Assembly: GCA_021821195.1 (NCBI GenBank)
Contig: JAKACT010000003.1
Location: 124,001-188,000, forward strand
Source: Pseudomonadota bacterium
GTDB lineage: Bacteria; Pseudomonadota; Gammaproteobacteria; Xanthomonadales; Xanthomonadaceae
DNA length: 64,000 bases
Reading direction: 5' to 3'
Below, piece after piece: positions 26,904 through 34,878 of the stretch; the first letter of the stretch is position 1; each line of letters begins with the position of its first letter. The notes under the pieces are model-generated. The model saw only the letters and a list, made by a program, of their open reading frames with translations, made no database searches and had not been told where the DNA came from. The position numbers were made by a program, and so were the translations under genes.

Positions 26904-28691
26904 TCAGTAAACGCGCTTCTTCGGCGGTACCACTTCGACGTCGCTGCTGAGCGTGTACATGTGCACCGGCCGGTAGTCGATGCGGGTCTTGCCCGCGTCG
27001 TCGGCCCAGCAGATGGTGTGCTTGTGCCAGTTGTCGTCGTCGCGGTCCGGGAAGTCCTCGCGGGCGTGCGCACCGCGCGATTCCTTGCGGTTCTCGGCCG
27101 AAACAATGGTCACCAGCGCCTGGCCCAGCAGGTTCTGCAGCTCCAGCGTTTCCACCAGGTCCGAGTTCCAGACCAGCGAGCGGTCGGCCACCTTGACGTC
27201 GGCGAAGCTGGCGTGGATGTCGCTGATCGCCTTGACGCCCTCGGCCAGCGTTTCGCCAGTGCGGAACACCGCGGCATCGCGCTGCATCGCGCGCTGCATG
27301 TTCATGCGGATCTGCGCGGTGGGGGTGTCGCCGCGGGCGTTGCGCAGCTTGTCGAGGTTGGCCAGCGAGCGATCACAGGCGTCGCCGGCCAGCTCCTTGT
27401 GCGGCGCGCCCGGCTTGATCGTCTCGCCGCAGCGGTTGGCCACCGCGCGGCCGAACACCACCAGGTCGAGCAGCGAGTTGGAGCCCAAGCGGTTGGCGCC
27501 GTGCACCGACACGCAGGCCGCCTCGCCGATGGCGTACAGGCCCGGCACCACGGTATCGGGGTTGCCGTCCTTCAGCTGCACCACTTCGCCGTGGTAGTTG
27601 GTCGGGATGCCACCCATGTTGTAATGCACGGTCGGGATCACCGGGATCGGCTGCTTCTCCACGTCCACGCCGGCGAAGATGCGCGCGCTCTCGGCGATGC
27701 CCGGCAGCTTCTCGTGGATGTCGGCTGGATTGAGGTGGGTGAGGTCGAGGAAGATGTGGTCCTTGTGCTCGCCCACGCCGCGGCCTTCGCGGATCTCGAT
27801 GGTCATCGAGCGCGACACCACGTCGCGCGACGCCAAGTCCTTGGCGTTCGGCGCATAGCGCTCCATGAAGCGCTCGCCATTGCTATTGCGCAGGATGCCG
27901 CCTTCGCCGCGCACGCCCTCGGTGATCAGGCAGCCGGCGCCGTAGATGCCGGTGGGGTGGAACTGCACGAACTCCATGTCCTGCAGGCCCAGTCCGGCGC
28001 GCAGCGCCATGCCGCCGCCGTCGCCGGTGCAGGTATGCGCCGAGGTCGCGGAGAAATACGCGCGGCCATAGCCGCCGGTGGCCAGCACCACGCCCTGGGC
28101 GCGGAACAGGTGCAGGGTGCCTTCGCTCATGTCCAGCGCCAGCACGCCGCGGCAGGCGCCGTCCTCATCCATGATCAGGTCGAGCGCGAAGTATTCGATG
28201 AAGAACCGCGCGTCATGCGCCAGCGCCTGCTGGTACAGCGTGTGCAGGATGGCGTGGCCGGTGCGGTCGGCGGCGGCGCAGGTGCGCTGCGCGGTGCCTT
28301 GGCCGTAATGCGTGGTCATGCCGCCGAACGGGCGCTGGTAGATCTTGCCTTCCTCGGTGCGCGAGAACGGCACGCCATAGTGCTCCAGCTCGATGATCGC
28401 CGCCGGGGCTTCCTTGCACATGTATTCGATCGCGTCCTGGTCGCCCAGCCAGTCCGACCCCTTGATGGTGTCGTAGAAGTGGAAGCGCCAGTCGTCCTCG
28501 CCCATGTTGCCCAGCGCGGCGGAGATGCCGCCCTGCGCCGCCACGGTGTGGCTACGGGTCGGGAAGACCTTGCTGATGCAGGCGGTCTGCAGGCCCTTCT
28601 GGGCCAGGCCGAAGGTGGCGCGCAGGCCGGCGCCGCCGGCCCCGACCACGATCATGTCGAACTTGTGTTCCTGGATCTTGTAGGCGGACAT
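26904..28691 (-). CDS. sdhA: Succinate dehydrogenase flavoprotein subunit
   Basis: A 595-residue catalytic subunit oxidising succinate to fumarate. The dinucleotide-binding GAGGAGLRA is near residue 18; the FAD-linking His is in [12 protein letters not shown] (about residues 45-50). Active-site segments [27 protein letters not shown] and the Arg-bearing [19 protein letters not shown] are conserved. The C-terminus [22 protein letters not shown] is typical. It begins 6 bases after sdhD and is followed by sdhB. FAD attachment should need the sdhE and SdhAF4-like products encoded in the same cluster. Confidence 0.97.
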   Translation of the reverse strand: MSAYKIQEHKFDMIVVGAGGAGLRATFGLAQKGLQTACISKVFPTRSHTVAAQGGISAALGNMGEDDWRFHFYDTIKGSDWLGDQDAIEYMCKEAPAAIIELEHYGVPFSRTEEGKIYQRPFGGMTTHYGQGTAQRTCAAADRTGHAILHTLYQQALAHDARFFIEYFALDLIMDEDGACRGVLALDMSEGTLHLFRAQGVVLATGGYGRAYFSATSAHTCTGDGGGMALRAGLGLQDMEFVQFHPTGIYGAGCLITEGVRGEGGILRNSNGERFMERYAPNAKDLASRDVVSRSMTIEIREGRGVGEHKDHIFLDLTHLNPADIHEKLPGIAESARIFAGVDVEKQPIPVIPTVHYNMGGIPTNYHGEVVQLKDGNPDTVVPGLYAIGEAACVSVHGANRLGSNSLLDLVVFGRAVANRCGETIKPGAPHKELAGDACDRSLANLDKLRNARGDTPTAQIRMNMQRAMQRDAAVFRTGETLAEGVKAISDIHASFADVKVADRSLVWNSDLVETLELQNLLGQALVTIVSAENRKESRGAHAREDFPDRDDDNWHKHTICWADDAGKTRIDYRPVHMYTLSSDVEVVPPKKRVY

Positions 28692-28697
28692 CGCAGG

Positions 28698-29093
28698 TCA
28701 GCTCCCGAGCGCGATGCGCAGCACCGCAAGCACGCTGGCGATGGCCGCCAGTGCGCAGGTGAAAAGGACGGCAAGTTGGGCAACAGCGCCAGTCAGCGGC
28801 GTGTGCACGTAGTCTTCGATGATGACTTGCAGGCCGAGCTTGGCGTGCCAGAACATCCCCAGCAGGAAGGCCACCAGCACGGTGGCGTTGACCGGGTCGG
28901 CCACCAATGCGTGCACCACGGTGTAGTCGGCGGTGCGCAGCGACAGCACCATGCCCAGCAGCCACAGCCCGGAAAGGCCGGTGGCCACCGCGGTGATGCG
29001 CTGCCAGATGAAGTGATGGGTACCGTCCTTCGCCGAACCCCAGCCGCGCGCGCGCTTCAGCGGCGTGCGCAGATCCTTCGCGTTTCCGTTCAT
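28698..29093 (-). CDS. sdhD: Succinate dehydrogenase membrane anchor subunit
   Basis: A 131-residue anchor with three hydrophobic helices (about 30-50, 62-82 and 100-125). The N-terminal LKRARGWGSAKDGTHHFIWQRITAVA and the haem/quinone-region HAKLGLQVIIEDYVH segment match SdhD. The start at 29093 overlaps the sdhC stop by 4 bases (ATGA), showing coupled translation, and sdhA follows after 6 bases. Confidence 0.93.
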   Translation of the reverse strand: MNGNAKDLRTPLKRARGWGSAKDGTHHFIWQRITAVATGLSGLWLLGMVLSLRTADYTVVHALVADPVNATVLVAFLLGMFWHAKLGLQVIIEDYVHTPLTGAVAQLAVLFTCALAAIASVLAVLRIALGS

Positions 29094-29500
29094 GCCTGCC
29101 CCCAACGCGTCAGCACAATGCCCCAGGCCAGCACGGTGAACACCACGCTGCCGGTGATCGAGATCCAACTGCTGCGGATGAAATCCGGGATCGCGAAGCC
29201 CAGCCCGCCGTCCTGTAGCAGGTGGCGGATGCCGTTGATGAGGTGGTAGGCCAGCGCCCAGCTGAAGCCGAACATCAGCAGCTTGCCCAGCGGCGAACCG
29301 AGGCAGGTGGCGAAGGCGTTCCAGCGGGCGGGACCACCGGCCAGCGCCAGCAGCCCATAGACCAAGGCCAGTGCGCCGACGGACAGGATGGTGCCGGTGG
29401 CGCGGTGGATGATCGAGGTCATCATCTGCACCTGCCAACGATAGACCTGCAGGTGCGGTGACAGCGGACGTTCGCGGACGCGGGGTTCAGGAGCAGCCAT
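29090..29500 (-). CDS. sdhC: Succinate dehydrogenase cytochrome b556 subunit
   Basis: A 136-residue anchor that, with SdhD, binds haem b and ubiquinone. RPLSPHLQVYRW at residues 11-22, the IIHRATG haem-side motif and HLINGIRHLLQDGG with its His ligand are intact. Three hydrophobic helices are seen. It follows the SdhAF4-like gene by 48 bases and starts the structural block. Confidence 0.95.
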   Translation of the reverse strand: MAAPEPRVRERPLSPHLQVYRWQVQMMTSIIHRATGTILSVGALALVYGLLALAGGPARWNAFATCLGSPLGKLLMFGFSWALAYHLINGIRHLLQDGGLGFAIPDFIRSSWISITGSVVFTVLAWGIVLTRWGQA

Positions 29501-29548
29501 GAGCTGTGCTTTCTCCGGGCTGGGCGGCTTGCGCCGCGTGGCGGTGGA

Positions 29549-29740
29549 TCAAAAATCGATGCAGCGGCCGTTCTTTTCCCAATCCCCGTAACGGGTGGGA
29601 TCCAGGCCCCCGCGCCCACCATGCTCTTCGGCGGCGGGCGGAACGTCCGGAACCGGCTGTGGCGTGGGCGTTCCGGGCGCGGCCTGCGGAGGCGCGGACT
29701 CGGGGGCGGGACTGGATTGGCCTATGATCGACACGTTCAC
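29549..29740 (-). CDS. Succinate dehydrogenase assembly factor 4 homologue (DUF1674)
   Basis: A 63-residue protein beginning with GTG at 29740. Its Pro/Ala-rich N-terminal half is variable, but the C-terminus GGLDPTRYGDWEKNGRCIDF is the diagnostic DUF1674 signature shared with eukaryotic SDHAF4, which binds FAD-loaded SdhA and limits oxidant damage before assembly. Its place directly before sdhC on the same strand supports the role. Bacterial family members are common in alphaproteobacteria. It starts 28 bases from the divergent ygfZ. Confidence 0.85.
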   Translation of the reverse strand: MNVSIIGQSSPAPESAPPQAAPGTPTPQPVPDVPPAAEEHGGRGGLDPTRYGDWEKNGRCIDF

Positions 29741-29768
29741 AACCCGCTCAGTTTACGCCCCACGACCG

Positions 29769-30623
29769 ATGCACGACAAGCCACGACCCGCGCCAGGCCA
29801 CGAATCCCGGCTGCCCGGCCATCGCCTGCTGTCCATATGCGGACGCGATGCAATCGCATTCGCGCAGGCGCAATTCATGAATGACGTCGCCGCGCTGGCC
29901 GATGGCCACTGGCAATGGAACGGCTGGCTGACCGCCAAGGGCCGCGTGGTGGCGCTGTTCGCACTGCTGCGGCTAGATGCGGAAACGCTGTGGCTGCTGC
30001 TGCCGGATGCAGATCCCACCGAGCTGGCCACGCAGCTGCAGCGCTATGTATTCCGCAGCAAACTGAAGCTGGCGCCACTGGACCTACAAGTGACCGGCGG
30101 CTTCCTGCCGCCCCCGCTTGCGCGCGGTTCCGCGCTAGCGGGATCCGCAGCCGATGGCATCGAACTCGACATGGGCGGCGACCAAGGTCCACGACGCTTG
30201 CTGATCCACCAGCCAGCGGCCGCCGACGAGGCCCCCGCATGCGAACGCTGGGACGCGTTCGACCTTGCGCATGGCCTGCCCCGCCTGCCCGCCTCGCAGG
30301 CCGGCCAGTGGACGCCGCAGCAGCTGTCGCTGGAACGGCTGCGCGCCTTCAGCGTCAGCAAGGGCTGCTATCCGGGCCAGGAAATCGTCGCCCGCACGCA
30401 CTTCCTCGGGCAGGCCAAGCGCGGCCTAGGCCTGTTCGAGAGCGCGGCGCCGCTGGCCGCGGGCAGCGAAGTGAGCGAAGACGGCCGCGGCATCGGCACC
30501 ATCATCGCGAGCGCCGGCAACCTGTCGCTGGCGGTGTTGCCGCTGGAGCACACCGATGCCGGCATCGCCGCGGCCGGCTTGCCGCTGCATCGGCGCGAAC
30601 TGGCGGGCGGCCTCGCGCGCTGA
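29769..30623 (+). CDS. ygfZ: tRNA-modifying/folate-binding protein YgfZ
   Basis: A 284-residue homologue of the aminomethyltransferase-fold protein that supports repair or assembly of some iron-sulfur enzymes with a folate. The diagnostic KGCYPGQEIVARTHFLGQAKR (about residues 197-217) is intact, as is FMNDVAAL near residue 37. The ATG at 29769 is used because the upstream frame runs through the divergent SdhAF4-like gene. The location next to the Sdh iron-sulfur cluster genes fits its role in iron-sulfur upkeep. Confidence 0.9.
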   Translation: MHDKPRPAPGHESRLPGHRLLSICGRDAIAFAQAQFMNDVAALADGHWQWNGWLTAKGRVVALFALLRLDAETLWLLLPDADPTELATQLQRYVFRSKLKLAPLDLQVTGGFLPPPLARGSALAGSAADGIELDMGGDQGPRRLLIHQPAAADEAPACERWDAFDLAHGLPRLPASQAGQWTPQQLSLERLRAFSVSKGCYPGQEIVARTHFLGQAKRGLGLFESAAPLAAGSEVSEDGRGIGTIIASAGNLSLAVLPLEHTDAGIAAAGLPLHRRELAGGLAR

Positions 30624-30788
30624 GCTGCGCGAAAGCCTACCCCGCTGCAGGCCGCTACCGCCCAATCGAAACGGATCGACGCACGCATCGCGCAAGGACA
30701 TGGGGTTCGCCAATTGCCGCGGGGAACCGCTATGGTTGAAGTCGCCGCGGCAAACGGCGCGTGACCATGGCATTCCGGGGATGGCTGC

Positions 30789-32396
30789 ATGGCATTGTTG
30801 AAATCCGATGTACTGGTCGCTGGCGGTGGCCTCGCCGGCATCGTCACTGCATTGGAACTACTGCGCGCCGGCAAGCGCGTGGCGCTGGTGGATCGCGACA
30901 CGCCGGGGCGCTTCGGTGGGCTGGCGCTGTGGGCATTCGGCGGGATGGCGCTGGTAGGCACGCCGCTGCAGGCGCGCCGCAAGATCATCGATACGCCGGA
31001 AATCGGGCTGCGCGACTGGATGCGTTTCGGCGAACTCGACCCTGCCGACCTCCACGCCACGGCATGGGCGCGCCACTACGTCGAACATTCGCGCACCGAC
31101 GTGCACGACTGGCTGCTGGCCCACGGCATCAAGTTCATGCCGGCGGTGAACTGGGTGGAACGCGGGCGCGATGGGGACGGCAATTCGGTGCCGCGCTACC
31201 ACGTCGTCTGGGGCACCTCGCGCGAACTGGCCCGGCGGATGATCGCCGCGCTGCGCGAGGCCGGCGCGAACGGAAACCTCGTCCTGCTGCATGGCCATCG
31301 TGTCACCGCGCTCGAGACCGCCGACGGCCGCATGGCTGGCGCGCTGGCCATCGATGAGGGCACCGGCAGGGAAGTCCGCATCGACGCACCGGTGGTGGTG
31401 CTGGCCACCGGCGGCCTCAACGGTGGCCATGCCGAAGCGCGCCGCAACTGGCCGGCGGACCGCCCGCGACCGGCGACGATGCTCAACGGCGCGCACCCTT
31501 ATGCCGACGGCGCCATGCACCACGCCGCCGAAACGCTGGGCGCGCGCATCGTCCGCGCCGGCGAGATGTGGAACTACGCCGCCGGCTTCCCGCATCCGTT
31601 CCCGCATTTCGACGGCCACGGGCTGTCGGCGATCCCGTGCAAGTCGGCGCTGTGGCTGGACCATACGGGCCGGCGCATCGGCCCGGAGCCGCTGGTGACC
31701 GGCTTCGACACGCACTGGCTGTGCCAGCGGGTGGCCGAGCAGGAAAAACCGTGGACCTGGCACCTGCTGAACTGGCGCATCGCGGCCAAGGAGTTCGCGA
31801 TCTCAGGCGCCGAGCACAACCCGCGCATCCGCGACCAGCAGTTCCTGCGCTTCCTCAAGGAAACCCTGCTGGGCAACCACCGGCTGGTGCGGCAGATGCA
31901 GCGCGAGAGCGCGCACTTCCTGGTCGGCGACACGCTGGCCGGGCTGGCGGACCAGATGAACGCCCTGACCTGCTCGCACGACATCGCCCCGGCCACGCTG
32001 CAGGCCACCGCCGATGCCTTCGATGCGAACTTCGCGCCGGGCACGAACCCGGAAGGCGACCTGCAGGTCCGTCGCATCCTGCACGCGCGCCAGTGGGGAC
32101 CGGACCGGCTGCGCACCTGCAAGCCCGCGCCGCTGCAGCAACCGGGTGCCGGGCCCTACATCGCCATCCACATGCAGCTGGTCACCCGCAAGAGCCTGGG
32201 CGGGCTGCGCACCGACCTGCACTCGCGCGTGCTGGACGCCACCCACGCGCCGATCCCCGGCCTGTACTGCGTGGGCGAAGCCGCCGGCTTCGGCGGCGGC
32301 GGCGCCTGCGGCAAGCGCTCGCTGGAAGGCACCTTCCTGCCCGGCTGCATCCTCACCGCGCGCGCCGCCGCGCGCGCCATCGTTACCGGAGCCTGA
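30789..32396 (+). CDS. FAD-binding dehydrogenase (fumarate reductase/KstD-like flavoprotein)
   Basis: A 535-residue flavoprotein. The N-terminal VLVAGGGLAGIVTALELLRAGKRVALVDRD (about 8-37) is a Rossmann FAD site; WGTSRELARRMIAALREAG and APVVVLATGGLNGG (about 200-213) follow, and the C-terminal FAD loop is GLYCVGEAAGFGGGGACGKRSLEGTFLPGCILTARAAAR. This fits the fumarate reductase/3-ketosteroid dehydrogenase/tricarballylate dehydrogenase superfamily, without the SdhA histidyl-FAD motif, so FAD is probably non-covalent. The substrate is unknown. Three bases separate it from a ThDP enzyme gene, so they form a two-gene operon and probably serve one pathway. Confidence 0.8.
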   Translation: MALLKSDVLVAGGGLAGIVTALELLRAGKRVALVDRDTPGRFGGLALWAFGGMALVGTPLQARRKIIDTPEIGLRDWMRFGELDPADLHATAWARHYVEHSRTDVHDWLLAHGIKFMPAVNWVERGRDGDGNSVPRYHVVWGTSRELARRMIAALREAGANGNLVLLHGHRVTALETADGRMAGALAIDEGTGREVRIDAPVVVLATGGLNGGHAEARRNWPADRPRPATMLNGAHPYADGAMHHAAETLGARIVRAGEMWNYAAGFPHPFPHFDGHGLSAIPCKSALWLDHTGRRIGPEPLVTGFDTHWLCQRVAEQEKPWTWHLLNWRIAAKEFAISGAEHNPRIRDQQFLRFLKETLLGNHRLVRQMQRESAHFLVGDTLAGLADQMNALTCSHDIAPATLQATADAFDANFAPGTNPEGDLQVRRILHARQWGPDRLRTCKPAPLQQPGAGPYIAIHMQLVTRKSLGGLRTDLHSRVLDATHAPIPGLYCVGEAAGFGGGGACGKRSLEGTFLPGCILTARAAARAIVTGA

Positions 32397-32399
32397 GCC

Positions 32400-34058
32400 A
32401 TGAACGGCGCGCAAGCCCTGATGAAAACGCTGGCCGACGCCGGCATCGAGGTCTGCTTCTCCAACCCCGGCACCAGCGAGATGCATTTCGTGGCCGCGCT
32501 CGACGGCGAGCCGCGGATGCGCGCGGTGCTGGCGCTGTTCGAGGGCGTGGCCACCGGCGCCGCCGACGGCTACGCGCGGATGGCCGGCAAGCCCGCCGCC
32601 ACCCTGCTGCACCTGGGCTGCGGGCTGGGCAACGGCCTCGCCAACCTGCACAACGCGCGCAAGGGCAAGGTGCCGGTGCTCAACATCGTCGGCGACCACG
32701 CCACCCACCACGTGCGGTTCGACGCGCAGCTGCAGTCCGACATCGAAACCGTGGCGCGCAACGTCTCGCCCGACTTCGTGCGCACCTCCCAGGCCACCGC
32801 CGCGCTGTGCAGCGATGCGGTGGCGGCAATCCGGGCCGCGCGCGGCCTGCCAGGCCAGGTGGCCACGCTGATCCTGCCGGCCGACGTCAGCTGGGGCGAA
32901 GGCGGCACGCCCTGCCCGCCCCCGCCGCCGCCCACCCCGCTGCCGGCGGAAGACGCCACCGTAGCCGCCATCGCAAGCGCCATCCGGAGCGGCGGGAACG
33001 CCGCGCTGCTGCTGGGCGGCCAGGCCCTGCGTGAACCGGCACTGCTGGCCGCCGCGCGCATCGCCGCGCACAGCGGCGTCAAGCTGTTCTGCGAAGTGTT
33101 CCCGACCCGGCTGGAACGCGGCGCCGGCCTGCCGGCGGTGGAACGCATCGCCTACCTGGCCGAACTGGCGACGCTGCAGTTGACCGGGATCGAGCACCTG
33201 ATCCTGGTGGATGCCAAATCGCCGGTGTCGTTCTTCGCCTATCCGGGCAAGGCCAGTGACCTGGTGCCCGACGGCTGCACCGTGCATGCGTTGGCGACGC
33301 CGACGCAGGACGCCACCGCGAGTCTCGAGAAGCTAGCCGCCGCGCTGGGCGCAGCTCAGGCCACACCCGCGCTGCAGCCGGCCTCGCGCCCCTCGCGCCC
33401 GCGCGGCCGCCTCACCGCCGCCAAGGTCTGCAAGGCCGTGGGCCACCTGCTGCCGGAGCGCGCCATCGTCATCGACGAGGCGATCACCTCCGGCCTGTTG
33501 CTGGGCAAGATGACCGCAGGCGCGCCGCGCCATGACCTGCTCACCCTCACCGGCGGCGCCATCGGCCAGGCCCTGCCAAATGCAGTGGGCGCGGCCATCG
33601 CCTGCCCGGACCGCCCGGTCCTCGCGCTGGTCGGCGACGGCAGCGCGATGTACACGCTGCAGGCGCTGTGGACGATGGCGCGCGAGCGCCTCGACGTCAC
33701 CACGATTGTTTTCAACAACGCCAGCTATTCGGTGCTCAACGTCGAACTGGAACGCGTGGGTGCCGACGCTGCGCCGGGGCCCAAGGCCCGTTCGCAGCTG
33801 GACCTGCACGGCCCGGTGCTGGACTTCTGCCGGCTGGCGCAGGGCATGGGCGTGCACGCTGCCCGCGCCGACACGGCGGAGAGCTTCTGCAAGGCGCTGG
33901 AGTACGCGCTGGCACACCCCGGCCCGCACCTCATCGAAGCCGTGGTGCCGGAATCGCTGGGTGGCGCCAAGCGCCGCGTGCTGCCGTGGCTGCTGCGCTC
34001 GCTGCCCGGCCTGCCGCTGCCGCTGGCGCGGGCGCTGAAGCAGAGGATCGCGCCGTGA
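32400..34058 (+). CDS. ThDP-dependent enzyme (acetolactate synthase large-subunit-like)
   Basis: A 552-residue enzyme of the acetolactate synthase/benzoylformate decarboxylase class. The N-terminal EVCFSNPGTSEMHFVAAL and FEGVATGAADGYARMAG, with the catalytic Glu (about residue 48), and the ThDP-Mg motif LVGDGSAMYTLQAL ending in FNNASYSVL (about 413-445) are intact. It lacks an FAD-binding middle typical of true AHAS, and there is no small-subunit gene, so branched-chain amino acid synthesis is unlikely. A homologous group of this type is annotated as acetolactate synthase-like with no known reaction. Partner gene: the flavoprotein just upstream. A decarboxylase or lyase role is inferred. Confidence 0.8.
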   Translation: MNGAQALMKTLADAGIEVCFSNPGTSEMHFVAALDGEPRMRAVLALFEGVATGAADGYARMAGKPAATLLHLGCGLGNGLANLHNARKGKVPVLNIVGDHATHHVRFDAQLQSDIETVARNVSPDFVRTSQATAALCSDAVAAIRAARGLPGQVATLILPADVSWGEGGTPCPPPPPPTPLPAEDATVAAIASAIRSGGNAALLLGGQALREPALLAAARIAAHSGVKLFCEVFPTRLERGAGLPAVERIAYLAELATLQLTGIEHLILVDAKSPVSFFAYPGKASDLVPDGCTVHALATPTQDATASLEKLAAALGAAQATPALQPASRPSRPRGRLTAAKVCKAVGHLLPERAIVIDEAITSGLLLGKMTAGAPRHDLLTLTGGAIGQALPNAVGAAIACPDRPVLALVGDGSAMYTLQALWTMARERLDVTTIVFNNASYSVLNVELERVGADAAPGPKARSQLDLHGPVLDFCRLAQGMGVHAARADTAESFCKALEYALAHPGPHLIEAVVPESLGGAKRRVLPWLLRSLPGLPLPLARALKQRIAP

Positions 34059-34129
34059 TGATCCAGATCAAATCCCGCGCTGGCGCCGCGGGCCAAGATC
34101 CCGGTTCCATCCATGCCCCGGGAGCCACC

Positions 34130-34873
34130 ATGCGCCTGCTTGCCGCATCCTGCATCCTCATGTGCCTGTCGCTGCCGGCGTTGGCCGGCCAGCGCGTGGA
34201 TCCGTCCAGCATGGATCGCGCCCCGCTCGTGGCCAACCCCGGCGCACCCGAGACGGCAATTGCCGGCAGCTGGGACGTGTGGATCCCGGGCGCGGTGATG
34301 TATTCCAGCGACGGCCGCAACGTCTACCAGCACCATCAACCTGGTGCGGCAATGAACCGGCTGGAAGTCACCGCGGATGGCCGCTACCGCTGGGGCGGGC
34401 GCAGCGGGCGCCTGGAGGAAGTGCGTCCCTGGCACCGCCAGCCCGGCCGCCGCTATTACCGGCTGTTGCATCCGTCCGGCGGCGAGTACGAGTTCTATCG
34501 CGCACCCGATGATCGGCTGATCGTGCTGTTCGGCGGCGTCGGCGGCCATGCGGCAACCGGTACCCGGCTCGGCGGCGGCACCACGACAGCGCCAGCGCCA
34601 CGAGCTGGCGCAAGCGATGCCTATTCGCCCGGGACGCGCGTCAGCGTGGAGTGGAGCGGGCGCTGGTACCAAGCGCAGATCCTGCAGGCGAAGGACGGCC
34701 TCTATCTGGTCCGCTACGACGGCTACGGCAGTAACTGGGACGAATGGGTGCCGCCCCGCCGGATCCGCCGCGCTGCCACCGCGGTGGACGCCGGCAGCCG
34801 CGGCGGCGGCGCTCCGGGTGCCCCGAGCCAGGCACCCAAGCCGCTAGGGGTGGAGTGGCGCAGCGACCCGTAG
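34130..34873 (+). CDS. Secreted protein with a Tudor-knot/Agenet-like domain
   Basis: A 247-residue protein. The first 20 residues (MRLLAASCILMCLSLPALAG) form a signal peptide; an SD (GGGAG) precedes the ATG at 34130. An in-frame ATG at 34055 exists but would hide the signal. The middle (about 45-140) carries a repeated beta-pattern (MYSSDGRNVY, RYRWGGRSGRLEEV). The C-terminal part (about 165-208) reads SPGTRVSVEWSGRWYQAQIL, then YLVRYDGYGSNWDEWVPPRRIR, a typical tudor-knot/chromo-like barrel best known from eukaryotic chromatin proteins. In bacteria such domains occur in exported proteins of unknown role. Confidence 0.75.
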   Translation: MRLLAASCILMCLSLPALAGQRVDPSSMDRAPLVANPGAPETAIAGSWDVWIPGAVMYSSDGRNVYQHHQPGAAMNRLEVTADGRYRWGGRSGRLEEVRPWHRQPGRRYYRLLHPSGGEYEFYRAPDDRLIVLFGGVGGHAATGTRLGGGTTTAPAPRAGASDAYSPGTRVSVEWSGRWYQAQILQAKDGLYLVRYDGYGSNWDEWVPPRRIRRAATAVDAGSRGGGAPGAPSQAPKPLGVEWRSDP

Positions 34874-34878
34874 GCCGC

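Noticed and set aside
26826-29249. An 807-codon plus-strand frame opposite sdhA-sdhD
   Set aside because: Antisense to the complete succinate dehydrogenase genes; composition typical of a shadow frame.
32400-34058. Acetolactate synthase for branched-chain amino acids (ilvB)
   Set aside because: No small subunit or ilvC nearby, and no FAD-site signature; it belongs to an uncharacterised related group.
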